Part shown: positions 34,501 to 41,093 of the stretch, piece by piece | How positions within the stretch are numbered: position 1 is the first letter of the stretch | Layout of the letters: each line of letters begins with the position of its first letter | From: Brevundimonas sp. | Lineage (GTDB): Bacteria > Pseudomonadota > Alphaproteobacteria > Caulobacterales > Caulobacteraceae | DNA: 64,000 nt | Reading direction: 5' to 3' | Assembly: GCF_029946145.1 (NCBI RefSeq) | Contig: NZ_JAQSDY010000017.1 | Coordinates: forward strand, 62,001 to 126,000 | Notes under the pieces: generated by a model | Seen by the model: only the letters and a program-made list of their open reading frames with translations | The model's database searches: none | Told to the model about the DNA's origin: nothing | Made by a program: the position numbers and the translations under genes

Positions 34501-34735
34501 CGGCGTCGCCGGGGTGCGCACGGCCTACGGGCCGCTGGCGTACCGCCTGCGGCAGGACGGGGAAGGCTATGTGCTGACGCTGGACGGACAGGTCGCCCCG
34601 CCCGGCGGTTTCGTCATCCAGTGGCCGGCGGGAGAGACGCCGCCCGCACAGGCGCGGATCGACGGACGGGCGGTGAGCTGGAGCGGGTCGGAACTGGCGA
34701 TACCGGCGAACGCGCGAAGGGTGGAGATGCGGTGA
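31508..34735 (+). CDS. Large secreted protein with F5/8-type (discoidin-like) domain and (alpha/alpha)6 glycosidase-like domain
   Basis: A 1075-residue exported protein. A signal peptide (ends AHAQ, about residue 23) precedes a galactose-binding-like sandwich (about 30-180), then a discoidin/F5-8 type C-like module (about 195-320: SSEDGLNVAARAVDDDLGTAWRS). After a middle beta-rich part comes a C-terminal helical barrel (about 610-1000) with RSWIRDGAMMAEGLNRLGH and YWDDFWGLLGYRDAAF, resembling clan GH-G/L-type glycosidases. No GH family can be assigned with certainty. It is the last gene of the glucan operon. An in-frame TTG two codons earlier is ignored in favour of ATG 31508. Confidence 0.8.
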   Translation: MLKRITILVGAVAALLSTAPAHAQSPHVLDPFETLTPWAADASTDVSSTITSVPGHDGRSMRLDYDFNGRSGYAFAARAFDLDVPANYEISFWLRGEMQPNTLEIKFVDGSGDNVHWRQIRGFRANAEWTRYTIKARQIVRAWGPNPDRTFRGAERIEFVVTAGEGGEGWIEIDQLELRELPPEPSVPPRPLAAASSEDGLNVAARAVDDDLGTAWRSGAAGAQSLTLDLGYEREFGGVTLRWAEGLAAARYRLMASSDRQDWRELAKVSDGDGGVDWLRTPEASARWLRLDLLAPTADGPANATRSGAGQMLNARRADAYALNGLEIEPLSFGETPTTFMRAVATESRRGLYPRGFVGEQPYWTLVGVDGGGESGLMGEDGAIELRRGGPSIEPFVLDNGRLTTWADVQISQSLQDGDLPIPTVTWTADGWTLATTAFADGTPEQAQLYGQYVLTNTSNRPRTLTLALMARPFQVNGPVQFLTTPGGVGPIEQIDWNGATLVLNDAIRIGSLAAPDGVAMSTFAAGADPQSLLARAARRRDAGARHVESDATSLTAGALLYDVTLQPGEARTFGFVARLAGPTPETGPVADVAGALDVARTRVAGAWRERLDRFDLTLPPQAGPVEAVMKASLAHMLMSRQGPILQPGTRSYNRSWIRDGAMMAEGLNRLGHESLSADYLRWFAPLVFDNGKVPCCADSRGADPVPENDSHGEFIFLAAETYRYTRDEALLREVWPQVQAAIGYMDTLRASTRTAEFQAADRRHLYGLLPPTISHEGYSDKIAYSYWDDFWGLLGYRDAAFIADALGDAAAAARIRAAEAAFRIDIMASIEATARVHGIDWIAGAADRGDFDATSTTIALSPGGLQDELPQALLKGTFDKWWDNFTARQENRQAWKDYTPYELRNVGAMVRLGRRAEALRALDFYFADMRPAAWNGWAEVVGREEREPRFIGDMPHAWISSDYIRSALDLLVHERDRDHALVLAAGVPTTWLAGEGVGVAGVRTAYGPLAYRLRQDGEGYVLTLDGQVAPPGGFVIQWPAGETPPAQARIDGRAVSWSGSELAIPANARRVEMR

Positions 34736-34777
34736 CGGCTGGTCCTTCTCCCGCAAGGGGAGAAGGACCAGCCGTCA
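34733..34777. terminator. Hairpin covering both convergent stop codons
   Basis: A perfect 20-bp stem (34733-34752 paired with 34758-34777; loop GCAAG) contains the REP core CCTTCTCCC/GGGAGAAGG. Its left foot is the TGA of the glycosidase gene and its right foot the TCA (stop on the minus strand) of dnaB. It lacks T-runs, so it may act by blocking 3' exonucleases or collisions between transcripts more than as a classical terminator. Confidence 0.75.
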
Positions 34778-36271
34778 GTCGTAGTTGTCGTACCGCTGGC
34801 CCTGCGCCAGGTTGCCGAACTTGGTCGTGTTCGCGTCGAAGCTCAGCTTGATGATGCCGATGGGGCCGTGGCGCTGTTTGCCGATGACGACCTCGGCCTG
34901 GTGCTCGAGCCGGTCCATGTCCTCCTGCCATTGCAGGTGTTCAGGCGAGCCCTCGCGCGGCTCGGCGCGGCCCAGATAATAGCTTTCGCGGTAAACGAAC
35001 ATGACGCAGTCGGCGTCCTGCTCGATCGAGCCGGATTCCCGCAGGTCGGACAGCTGGGGCCGCTTGTCCTCGCGCTGCTCGACCTGACGCGACAGCTGCG
35101 ACAGGGCGATGATCGGCACCGACAGCTCCTTGGCCAGGGCCTTCAGGGCGCCGGTGATCTCGGACACCTCCTGCACCCGGTTCTTCTGGTTGTTGCCGTC
35201 GCCGACGGTGATGAGCTGGAGGTAGTCGACGATGATCAGGTCCAGCCCGTGCTCCTGCCGTTTCAGCCGGCGCGCGCGGGCGGCCAGCTTGGAGATGGAC
35301 AGGCCGCCGGTGGCGTCGATGAACAGGGGGCTTTCGCCGATCTCGACCGCGGCTTCGCGGATCTTGCCGAAGTCGCCCGCGTCGATCTCGCCCTTGCGCA
35401 GCTTGTCGGACGATACGCCCGAGGCGTCGGCCAGAATACGCATGGCCAGCTGCTCGGCGCTCATTTCCAGGCTGTAGAAGGCCACCACGCCGCCGTTGAC
35501 CGTCTTCCGGCCCTCGGGTGTCGGCTCCCAGCGATAGTTGCGAGCGACGTTGAAGGCGATGTTGGTGGCCAGCGCCGTCTTGCCCATCGACGGGCGGCCG
35601 GCGAGCACCAGAAGGTCGGAGGGGTGCAGCCCGCCCAGCTTGGCGTCGAGATCGTCCAGATGAGTGGCCAGACCGGCCAGTTTGCCGTCCCGCTGATAGG
35701 CCTCGGCCGCCATCTGCACCGCGCCGCTCAGGGCGCTGGAGAAGCTGACGAAGCCCGATGACGGCTTGCCGGTCTCGGCCAGGGTGTAGAGCCGCTGTTC
35801 CGCCTGTTCGATCTGGTCGATGGCGGCGGTTTCGGGCTGGGGCGCCTCGCGGACGATCTCGCCGCCGATGCGGATCAGGTCGCGGCGCAGGGCCAGGTCG
35901 TAGACGACGCGGGCGTAGTCGGGGGCGTTGGCCGCCGGCGGGGCGCGGTCGACCAGATCGGCGAGGTAGCGCAGGCCGCCGAACTCCTGGAAGGCCGGAT
36001 CCTGTTTGAACCGCTCCATCAGGATGGTCGGCTCGGCCAGCATGCCCTGGCGGATGTGGTCTTCGATCGCCTCGTACAGGCGCTGGTGGAAGGGTTCGTA
36101 GAAATGGCCGCCGCGCAACCGGTCGCTGAGCCGTTCGAACACGGCGTTGTCGAACATCAGCGAGCCCAGCAGGGCCTGCTCCGCCTCCAGATTGTGGGGC
36201 ATCGACGGGATGGATCCCGAGTCTGCGGGACCGGGGAAGGCAAGCGGTGCGAAGGCGTTCATGGGGGCCAT
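34775..36271 (-). CDS. dnaB: Replicative DNA helicase DnaB
   Basis: A 498-residue hexameric 5'-3' replicative helicase. N-terminal primase-interaction domain (about 24-130, PHNLEAEQALLGSLMFDN), linker helix, then RecA-type core with Walker A GRPSMGKT (225-232), Walker B LIIVDYLQLI and the SRQVEQREDKRPQLSDLRESGSIEQDAD arginine-finger region. No intein is present. The ATG at 36271 is used; a second ATG three codons in is equally possible. Convergent with the glycosidase gene. Confidence 0.96.
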   Translation of the reverse strand: MAPMNAFAPLAFPGPADSGSIPSMPHNLEAEQALLGSLMFDNAVFERLSDRLRGGHFYEPFHQRLYEAIEDHIRQGMLAEPTILMERFKQDPAFQEFGGLRYLADLVDRAPPAANAPDYARVVYDLALRRDLIRIGGEIVREAPQPETAAIDQIEQAEQRLYTLAETGKPSSGFVSFSSALSGAVQMAAEAYQRDGKLAGLATHLDDLDAKLGGLHPSDLLVLAGRPSMGKTALATNIAFNVARNYRWEPTPEGRKTVNGGVVAFYSLEMSAEQLAMRILADASGVSSDKLRKGEIDAGDFGKIREAAVEIGESPLFIDATGGLSISKLAARARRLKRQEHGLDLIIVDYLQLITVGDGNNQKNRVQEVSEITGALKALAKELSVPIIALSQLSRQVEQREDKRPQLSDLRESGSIEQDADCVMFVYRESYYLGRAEPREGSPEHLQWQEDMDRLEHQAEVVIGKQRHGPIGIIKLSFDANTTKFGNLAQGQRYDNYD

Positions 36272-36380
36272 GTCTTACCCATGCGCGCGCCCTGCGACAC
36301 GTTTGGACGCAGCCTTCGTGGGGGACAGATTCGGAGCGCTGTGGACGGCGGCGAATTCCGTAGCCGGATCAGTTAACGGC

Positions 36381-36758
36381 TCAGGCTCCGCACGGATATT
36401 GCGAGGCCATCCAGCTACGGATGCCGTCGGTGACCGTCATGCGCTGGCGGCGGGCCTCGGGAATTCCGTTCAGGAAGCCCAGCATCTGGCGGACGTTGAG
36501 ATTGATCTGCGCCGGCGGACAGGCCGGCGGGGTCCGGCTCGCGGCGCGGGCGGCCGTGATTTCGTTGCCGACCGTACGGAAGGCGCGCTCGGCCTCGCCC
36601 TTCAGACGATGGGCGTCGGGGCGCAGCATGGCCGTCGGATTGAGCGGAATCCGGTTCGCACGGGTGACGAATGTGTCGAGCGTCATGCCCGACTGGGCCA
36701 CGGCCGAACCGGCCGCCATGGACAGTGCGAGGCCGGCGATCAGCAGCAGGCGTGTCAT
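36381..36758 (-). CDS. Exported small hypothetical protein
   Basis: A 125-residue protein with a clear signal peptide (MTRLLLIAGLALSMAAGSAVAQ), predicted periplasmic. The mature part has two cysteines (PPACPP and QYPCGA) that could form a disulfide. The end, MLGFLNGIPEARRQRMTVTDGIRSWMASQYPC, loosely resembles the Rap1a/Tai immunity-like fold, but this is weak. It lies 109 bp upstream of dnaB on the same strand. The gap between them has no gene. Confidence 0.7.
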   Translation of the reverse strand: MTRLLLIAGLALSMAAGSAVAQSGMTLDTFVTRANRIPLNPTAMLRPDAHRLKGEAERAFRTVGNEITAARAASRTPPACPPAQINLNVRQMLGFLNGIPEARRQRMTVTDGIRSWMASQYPCGA

Positions 36759-36823
36759 GTGTTCCCCTCCGAGACATCCAGATTGATCGGGAATTCGTGG
36801 CGAAACAACGACGTTTTGCAGCC

Positions 36824-36858
36824 AAGGAAAAGGGGCGCGCCCCGCAGGACGCGCCCCT
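36824..36858 (-). terminator. Rho-independent terminator of rpsF-rpsR-rplI
   Basis: AGGGGCGCG (36831-36839) pairs with CGCGCCCCT (36850-36858) around a 10-nt loop. On the minus strand the hairpin is followed by TTTTCCTTGG, placing it 28 bp after the rplI stop. Confidence 0.8.
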
Positions 36859-36885
36859 CAGTTCAGATCAGCGATCCGGCAGGGT

Positions 36886-37470
36886 TCAGGCTTCCGAACC
36901 CAGGCCTTCCTGCTGGCCGGCGCCGCCGGCGACCATGTCCTTGGCCTGTTCGAGGGCCGCTTCGCGGTCCTCGTCATAGGCGGCCTTGATCACGTCCTCG
37001 CCCTTCGCCTGACGTTCGGCTTCGTCGGCCGAGCGGGCGATGTTGATCTTGACGGTGGCCGAGACTTCCGCGTGCAGACGCACGGTGATCTCGTGAACGC
37101 CCAGCGTCTTGATCGGGGTGTTGAGCACGATCTGGCTGCGCTCGATCTTGCCGCCTTCGGCCACGACGGCCTCGACGATGTCGCGAGCGGCGACCGAACC
37201 GTACAGCTGACCCGTCTCACCGGCTTGCCGGATCATGACATAGGTCTGGCCGTCGATCTTGGAGCCGATCGCGCCGGCGTCGGCCTTGTTCTTCTCGTTG
37301 CGGGCCTCGATGGCGGCGCGGTCGAGTTCGAACGCCTTCAGGTTCGCCGACGTGGCCCGACGGGCCTTGTCGCGCGGCAGAAGGAAGTTGCGGGCGAAGC
37401 CGTCCTTGACGGAAACGACATCGCCGATGGCGCCGAGATTATCGACGCGCTCAAGCAGAACGACCTTCAT
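36886..37470 (-). CDS. rplI: 50S ribosomal protein L9
   Basis: A 194-residue large-subunit protein binding 23S rRNA near the L1 stalk. The N-terminal domain MKVVLLERVDNLGAIGDVV and VKDGFARNFLLPRDKA are hallmark sequences; a long helix leads to the C-terminal domain (IKTLGVHEITVRLHAEV). The tail beyond about residue 150 is longer than in E. coli (149 residues) and rich in Ala, Glu and Gly, as in many alphaproteobacteria. It starts 1 bp after the rpsR stop. Confidence 0.97.
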   Translation of the reverse strand: MKVVLLERVDNLGAIGDVVSVKDGFARNFLLPRDKARRATSANLKAFELDRAAIEARNEKNKADAGAIGSKIDGQTYVMIRQAGETGQLYGSVAARDIVEAVVAEGGKIERSQIVLNTPIKTLGVHEITVRLHAEVSATVKINIARSADEAERQAKGEDVIKAAYDEDREAALEQAKDMVAGGAGQQEGLGSEA

Positions 37471-37471
37471 C

Positions 37472-37747
37472 TTACTTCACCACATAGGGCAGGAGGGCCA
37501 GATAGCGGGCGCGCTTGATGGCCTTGGCCAGTTCGCGTTGCTTGATCTGGGAAACGGCCGTGATGCGCGAAGGGACGATCTTGCCGCGTTCGCTGATGTA
37601 GCGTTGCAGCAGTTTGACGTCCTTGTAGTCGATCTTCGGCGCTTGCGGACCCGTGAACGGGCACACCTTGCGGCGGCGATAGAAGGGACGGCGGGCCGGG
37701 CCGGAGCCGGCCGGCGCGCCCGGCGACGGGGCGGTGGTGTCGGTCAT
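37472..37747 (-). CDS. rpsR: 30S ribosomal protein S18
   Basis: A 91-residue small-subunit protein that pairs with S6 on the platform. The conserved [36 protein letters not shown] and [16 protein letters not shown] are all present. An Ala/Pro-rich N-terminal extension of about 20 residues precedes the fold. The ATG at 37747 is preferred over upstream in-frame codons that overlap rpsF. Middle gene of the S6-S18-L9 operon. Confidence 0.97.
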   Translation of the reverse strand: MTDTTAPSPGAPAGSGPARRPFYRRRKVCPFTGPQAPKIDYKDVKLLQRYISERGKIVPSRITAVSQIKQRELAKAIKRARYLALLPYVVK

Positions 37748-37760
37748 GTTCCGGGTTCCC

Positions 37761-38150
37761 TTAGAAGGTTGCTTCGGCGGCGGCGTCGTCACGCGGCGTA
37801 CGCTCGCGTTCACGTTCGCGCTCGCGCTCGCGGCGGGCCAGCAGCGGCGACAGTTCCAGGTCGAGTTCCTCGACGCGGACGGTCAGCCAGCGCAGGACGT
37901 CCTCGTTGATCGACAGCTGACGTTCCACTTCGGCCATGGCGGCGGGCGGGCAGTCGACGGCGAGCAGCGAATAGTGCGCCTTGCGGTTCTTTTTGACCCG
38001 ATAGGTCAGGTTGCGCAGACCCCAGTACTCGATCTTGGCGACGGTGCCGCCGCCGGCTTCGATCAAGCCCTTGATGGTGTCGTTCAGCGCTTCGGCCTGT
38101 TGCGCGCTGATATCCTGGCGCGACATGACCGTGTGCTCGTAAAGAGCCAT
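37761..38150 (-). CDS. rpsF: 30S ribosomal protein S6
   Basis: A 129-residue small-subunit protein, the partner of S18. [20 protein letters not shown] opens the ferredoxin-like fold, and [24 protein letters not shown] contains the S18-contacting strand. The tail is highly charged with alternating Arg/Glu (RERERERER), common in this group. The ATG at 38150 has AGGGAGA upstream. First gene of the operon; about 135 nt of leader precede it. Confidence 0.97.
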   Translation of the reverse strand: MALYEHTVMSRQDISAQQAEALNDTIKGLIEAGGGTVAKIEYWGLRNLTYRVKKNRKAHYSLLAVDCPPAAMAEVERQLSINEDVLRWLTVRVEELDLELSPLLARRERERERERERTPRDDAAAEATF

Positions 38151-38320
38151 GCGGTAGTCTCCCTTGTAGGGCGTCGGCGCGAGGGGACCGGGTAAGTCCT
38201 CTCCCACGATGGATCCTGGCGCGGCGGCCGGGATGACTTCCCGAACCCTTTGGTGCTCCGCAGCCAGGACCGAAGCCCTGGAAAGGCGGCGCGTATAGGG
38301 GAAAAGGGGCCGGGGAGCAA
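38151..38320 (-). promoter_or_regulatory. rpsF promoter and structured leader
   Basis: Read on the minus strand, TTGCTC and CTATAC separated by 16 bp (38293-38320) make a plausible promoter. Shortly downstream is CCAGGGC-TTCG-GTCCTGG (38264-38281), a 7-bp stem closed by a very stable cUUCGg tetraloop, and then about 110 nt to the S6 start. S6:S18 autoregulation through the rpsF leader is known in many bacteria; whether this hairpin is that binding site is inferred. Confidence 0.5.
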
Positions 38321-38345
38321 GGCGCGCCGGCGCGGGACCCGCCTG

Positions 38346-39794
38346 CTATTCCTGCGGGCGGATGACCATGCAGGTGACGCGGCGCTCGGCCAGGGCGGCG
38401 CAGGCGCCCTGGGCGGCCTGTTCGGTCATGCCGGTGAAGCGCGAGCGGTACCAGCCCTCGGCGTTCTGGACCGTGCGTTCGGCGGCGGCGAACTGGGTGC
38501 GGAAGCGGCGGTTGACCTCGGTCAGCCAGTTGCTGGCGACGGCTTCGTCGCGGAAGGCGCCGACCTGCACCGACCAGCGGCCTGCGGGCGCGCGGGCCGG
38601 CGGGCGCGCGACGGGACGGGCGGGCGTCGGGGCGGCCGTCGAACGGGGCGCCGAGCCGCCATTCAGCGAGGCTGTCAGATCCCCTGTCGTCCGGACCAGA
38701 TCTCCTGTCGTCCGCATCTCGGCGCGCTGGACCGGCGCGGGCGGGCGGACTTCGGACGGCGCCGGGGTGATCCGCGTCGGCTGCGGCTGGGCGGCGACCA
38801 CGGCGGTGTAGGCGACCCCTTCGTCGCCGATATCGGCCGCGCCGTCCCGGGTGGCGACCGAGGCGTATTCAACCCCGCCCGACGGCTCGGGGCCGAGGCC
38901 GAAGCCGCGGGACTCGAAATAGGTCTGGGCGATCTGGATGGTCTGGCCGCGCGCGCGGGCGCGTTCGACGTCGAAGCCGGTGTCCATCAGGGCGGCGACG
39001 TGGGCGTTGCGGCTGGCGGTGGACCGGCCGCCCAGCACGATGGTGATCAGCCGCTTGCCGTCCCGCACCGACGAGGCCGCCAGATTGTAGCCCGAGGCGT
39101 TGGTGTAGCCGGTCTTCATGCCGTCATAACCGGCCCCGCTGCGCAACAGGCCGTTGGTGTTGCGGTATTCGCGTCCCTGGTAGACCCAGTCGTGCTGGCC
39201 GAAATAGCGGTAGTACTGCGGATAGTCCCGCATGACGGCGCGGGCCAGGATCGCCAGATCGCGCGCCGAGGTCGTCTGGCGGCTGTCGGGCAGGCCGTTC
39301 GGATTGACGTAATTGGTCTGCGTCATGCCCAACTCGCGGGCCTTGCGGTTGGACATCGCCGCGAAGCGGTCCTGCGAGCCGCCGATGTGTTCCGCGATGG
39401 CCATGGCCATGTCGTTGGCGCTGCGCACGGCCGTGGCGCGCATGGCGTCGTCCAGGGTGATGGTCTGTCCGGCCCCGAGCCCCAGCTTCGAGGGCGGTTC
39501 GCGGGCGGCGCGGGCGGAGACGGTCAGCACGTCGTCGAGCCTGGCCTTTCCTTCCGCCAGCGCCTCGAACGCCAGATACAGCGTCATCACCTTGGTGATC
39601 GACGCGGGGTATCGCCGCTCGTCGGCATACCTCGAGAACAGCACCTCGCCGGACTCGGCGTCAACGACGATGGCGGCGTAGCGGGCGTTGTCCGAGGACT
39701 GGGCGACCAGCGGGGCGGTCGTCGGCGTCAGGGCCAGGGCGGCCACCAGCATCAACGAAAGCCATCCGCGGCGGATCAGGGCGGAGATCGACAA
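38346..39794 (-). CDS. D-alanyl-D-alanine carboxypeptidase (PBP5/6 type) with SPOR domain
   Basis: A 482-residue periplasmic peptidoglycan carboxypeptidase. Signal peptide ends near APLVAQ (32). The catalytic motifs are Ser65-ITK68, Ser125-A-N127 and Lys227-TG. A Pro/Ala-rich linker (about 310-400) containing a small internal duplication (RTTGDLV-RTTGDLT) leads to a C-terminal SPOR domain (about 405-480, WSVQVGAFRDEAVASNWL) that would bind denuded septal glycan. The start is TTG at 39794, supported by GAGG upstream and by the positive n-region. Confidence 0.92.
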   Translation of the reverse strand: MSISALIRRGWLSLMLVAALALTPTTAPLVAQSSDNARYAAIVVDAESGEVLFSRYADERRYPASITKVMTLYLAFEALAEGKARLDDVLTVSARAAREPPSKLGLGAGQTITLDDAMRATAVRSANDMAMAIAEHIGGSQDRFAAMSNRKARELGMTQTNYVNPNGLPDSRQTTSARDLAILARAVMRDYPQYYRYFGQHDWVYQGREYRNTNGLLRSGAGYDGMKTGYTNASGYNLAASSVRDGKRLITIVLGGRSTASRNAHVAALMDTGFDVERARARGQTIQIAQTYFESRGFGLGPEPSGGVEYASVATRDGAADIGDEGVAYTAVVAAQPQPTRITPAPSEVRPPAPVQRAEMRTTGDLVRTTGDLTASLNGGSAPRSTAAPTPARPVARPPARAPAGRWSVQVGAFRDEAVASNWLTEVNRRFRTQFAAAERTVQNAEGWYRSRFTGMTEQAAQGACAALAERRVTCMVIRPQE

Positions 39795-40078
39795 AGGCAG
39801 GCCTCACAAGACATTTAGCGCGACGGCGGCCCCACCACGCGACGCTGACGAAAGGCTAACATGCGTCATCGGGGTTTCGTGAGGGTAAACAAGCCGTCAA
39901 CGGTTTTGTGAAGCGGCTTCGCCTGTCAGGCGGCCAACGTGAACTTATTGTGCACTGCACAAAAAGTCTTGACCATCCTTCGCACTTGCACCATATGACT
40001 CCCTGCCGCGATGGACTCGTTCGTCGCGCCAGACATTCCGGGCGGTCCCCCGACCGCGAAAACGTTCAGGAGATCACC
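39795..40078. promoter_or_regulatory. Phasin promoter region with PhaR-like dyad
   Basis: The dyad TTGTGCA-C-TGCACAA (39948-39962) is perfect and resembles the TGCA-rich boxes bound by the PHB-responsive repressor PhaR in front of phasin genes. It lies 6 bp upstream of TTGACC, which is spaced 17 bp from CATATG (39969-39997), a plausible promoter. A leader of roughly 75 nt leads to the phasin SD. The rest of the gap, back to the carboxypeptidase gene, shows nothing else. Confidence 0.6.
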
Positions 40079-40585
40079 ATGGCTGAAGCCACCGTCGAGA
40101 CCGTCAAGAAGACCGTCGAAACCGCCGCCAACACCGTCAAGGCTTCGGCCGAGAAGGCCCAGGCCACCTTCCAGGCCAACGCAGAACAGGCCCAGGCCGC
40201 CGGCGCCAAGGCGTTCCGCGACGTCGCCGACAAGTCGGCCGCGGGCATCAGCGAGCTGAGCGCCCAGGGCAAGCAGAACCTGGAAGCCATGGTCGCCTCG
40301 GCCGCCGCCGCCCAGAAGGGCGTCGAAGCCCTGTCGGCCCAGTCGGTCGCCTTCACGAAGAAGTCCTGGGAAGACGGCGTCGCCGCGGCCCAGTCGATGT
40401 CGCAGGCCCGTTCGATCCAGGAACTGCTCGAGCTGCAGACGACCTGGGCCAAGTCGGCGACCGAAGCCTATCTGGCCGAAGTCACCAAGGCGACGGACGT
40501 CCTGACCGCCTCGGTCAAGAACAGCTTCCAGCCGATCAACGAGCGCGTCACCGCCTCGGTCGAAAAGTTCCAGGCCGCCCGCTGA
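40079..40585 (+). CDS. Phasin family protein
   Basis: A 168-residue all-helical amphipathic protein that would coat polyhydroxyalkanoate granules. It is rich in Ala, Lys, Glu and Gln with heptad-like patterns ([27 protein letters not shown]) and the phasin-like [21 protein letters not shown]. There are few aromatics and no signal peptide. The ATG at 40079 has CAGGAG 6 nt upstream; the longer ORF runs through the promoter and is not used. It is followed by a strong terminator and so is monocistronic. Confidence 0.9.
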   Translation: MAEATVETVKKTVETAANTVKASAEKAQATFQANAEQAQAAGAKAFRDVADKSAAGISELSAQGKQNLEAMVASAAAAQKGVEALSAQSVAFTKKSWEDGVAAAQSMSQARSIQELLELQTTWAKSATEAYLAEVTKATDVLTASVKNSFQPINERVTASVEKFQAAR

Positions 40586-40615
40586 GCCTGAGAGTTCAGT
40601 AAGCGTAAGCGAAGG

Positions 40616-40642
40616 GCCCCGGCGGAAACGCCGGGGCTTTTT
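40616..40642 (+). terminator. Rho-independent terminator of phasin gene
   Basis: GCCCCGGCG (40616-40624), GAAA tetraloop, CGCCGGGGC (40629-40637) and TTTTT directly after make a classic intrinsic terminator, 31 bp past the phasin stop. Confidence 0.92.
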
Positions 40643-40745
40643 GCTGTGCGCGGTGCGCCCAAAACATAAAGCTGTGACTGGACGCGCCTTCAATTCAGGC
40701 CATCATTCCCTATCTGATCCATCTACTCCCCAAACTGGACCACGA

Positions 40746-41081
40746 ATGCCGCCGACACGCAGGCCAGGTGAACAGAACGATGGAGGCCTCGGCGCCGCCA
40801 CCGTCACCGAGACCAAGCCGAAGCTTCAGAAGCCCTCGCTGTACCGGGTGCTGATCCTGAACGACGACTACACGCCGATGGAATTCGTCGTCTATGTGCT
40901 GGAGCGGTTCTTTCAAAAGGACCGCGAGGCCGCGACTCGCATCATGCTGCATGTGCATCAGCATGGAGTCGGGGTCTGCGGCGTCTTCACCTACGAGGTG
41001 GCCGAAACAAAGGTCGCACAGGTGATCGAGACCGCCCGCCGCCACCAGCATCCCCTGCAATGCACGATGGAAAAAGACTGA
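40746..41081 (+). CDS. clpS: ATP-dependent Clp protease adaptor ClpS
   Basis: A 111-residue adaptor that delivers N-end-rule substrates to ClpAP. A disordered N-terminus (about 1-30) precedes the core: [24 protein letters not shown] contains the NDDYT N-degron pocket and MEFV, and [22 protein letters not shown] completes it. The ATG at 40746 gives normal length; the frame is open further up to the phasin terminator. clpA follows 12 bp later, so the adaptor and its unfoldase are co-transcribed. Confidence 0.96.
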   Translation: MPPTRRPGEQNDGGLGAATVTETKPKLQKPSLYRVLILNDDYTPMEFVVYVLERFFQKDREAATRIMLHVHQHGVGVCGVFTYEVAETKVAQVIETARRHQHPLQCTMEKD

Positions 41082-41093
41082 GAGGATCTGTCC

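Noticed and set aside
31649..34756. 1035-codon open frame antisense to the large glycosidase
   Set aside because: Composition is Arg/Gly/Pro/Gln-rich with no domain; it is the GC-driven shadow of a well-supported gene on the plus strand.
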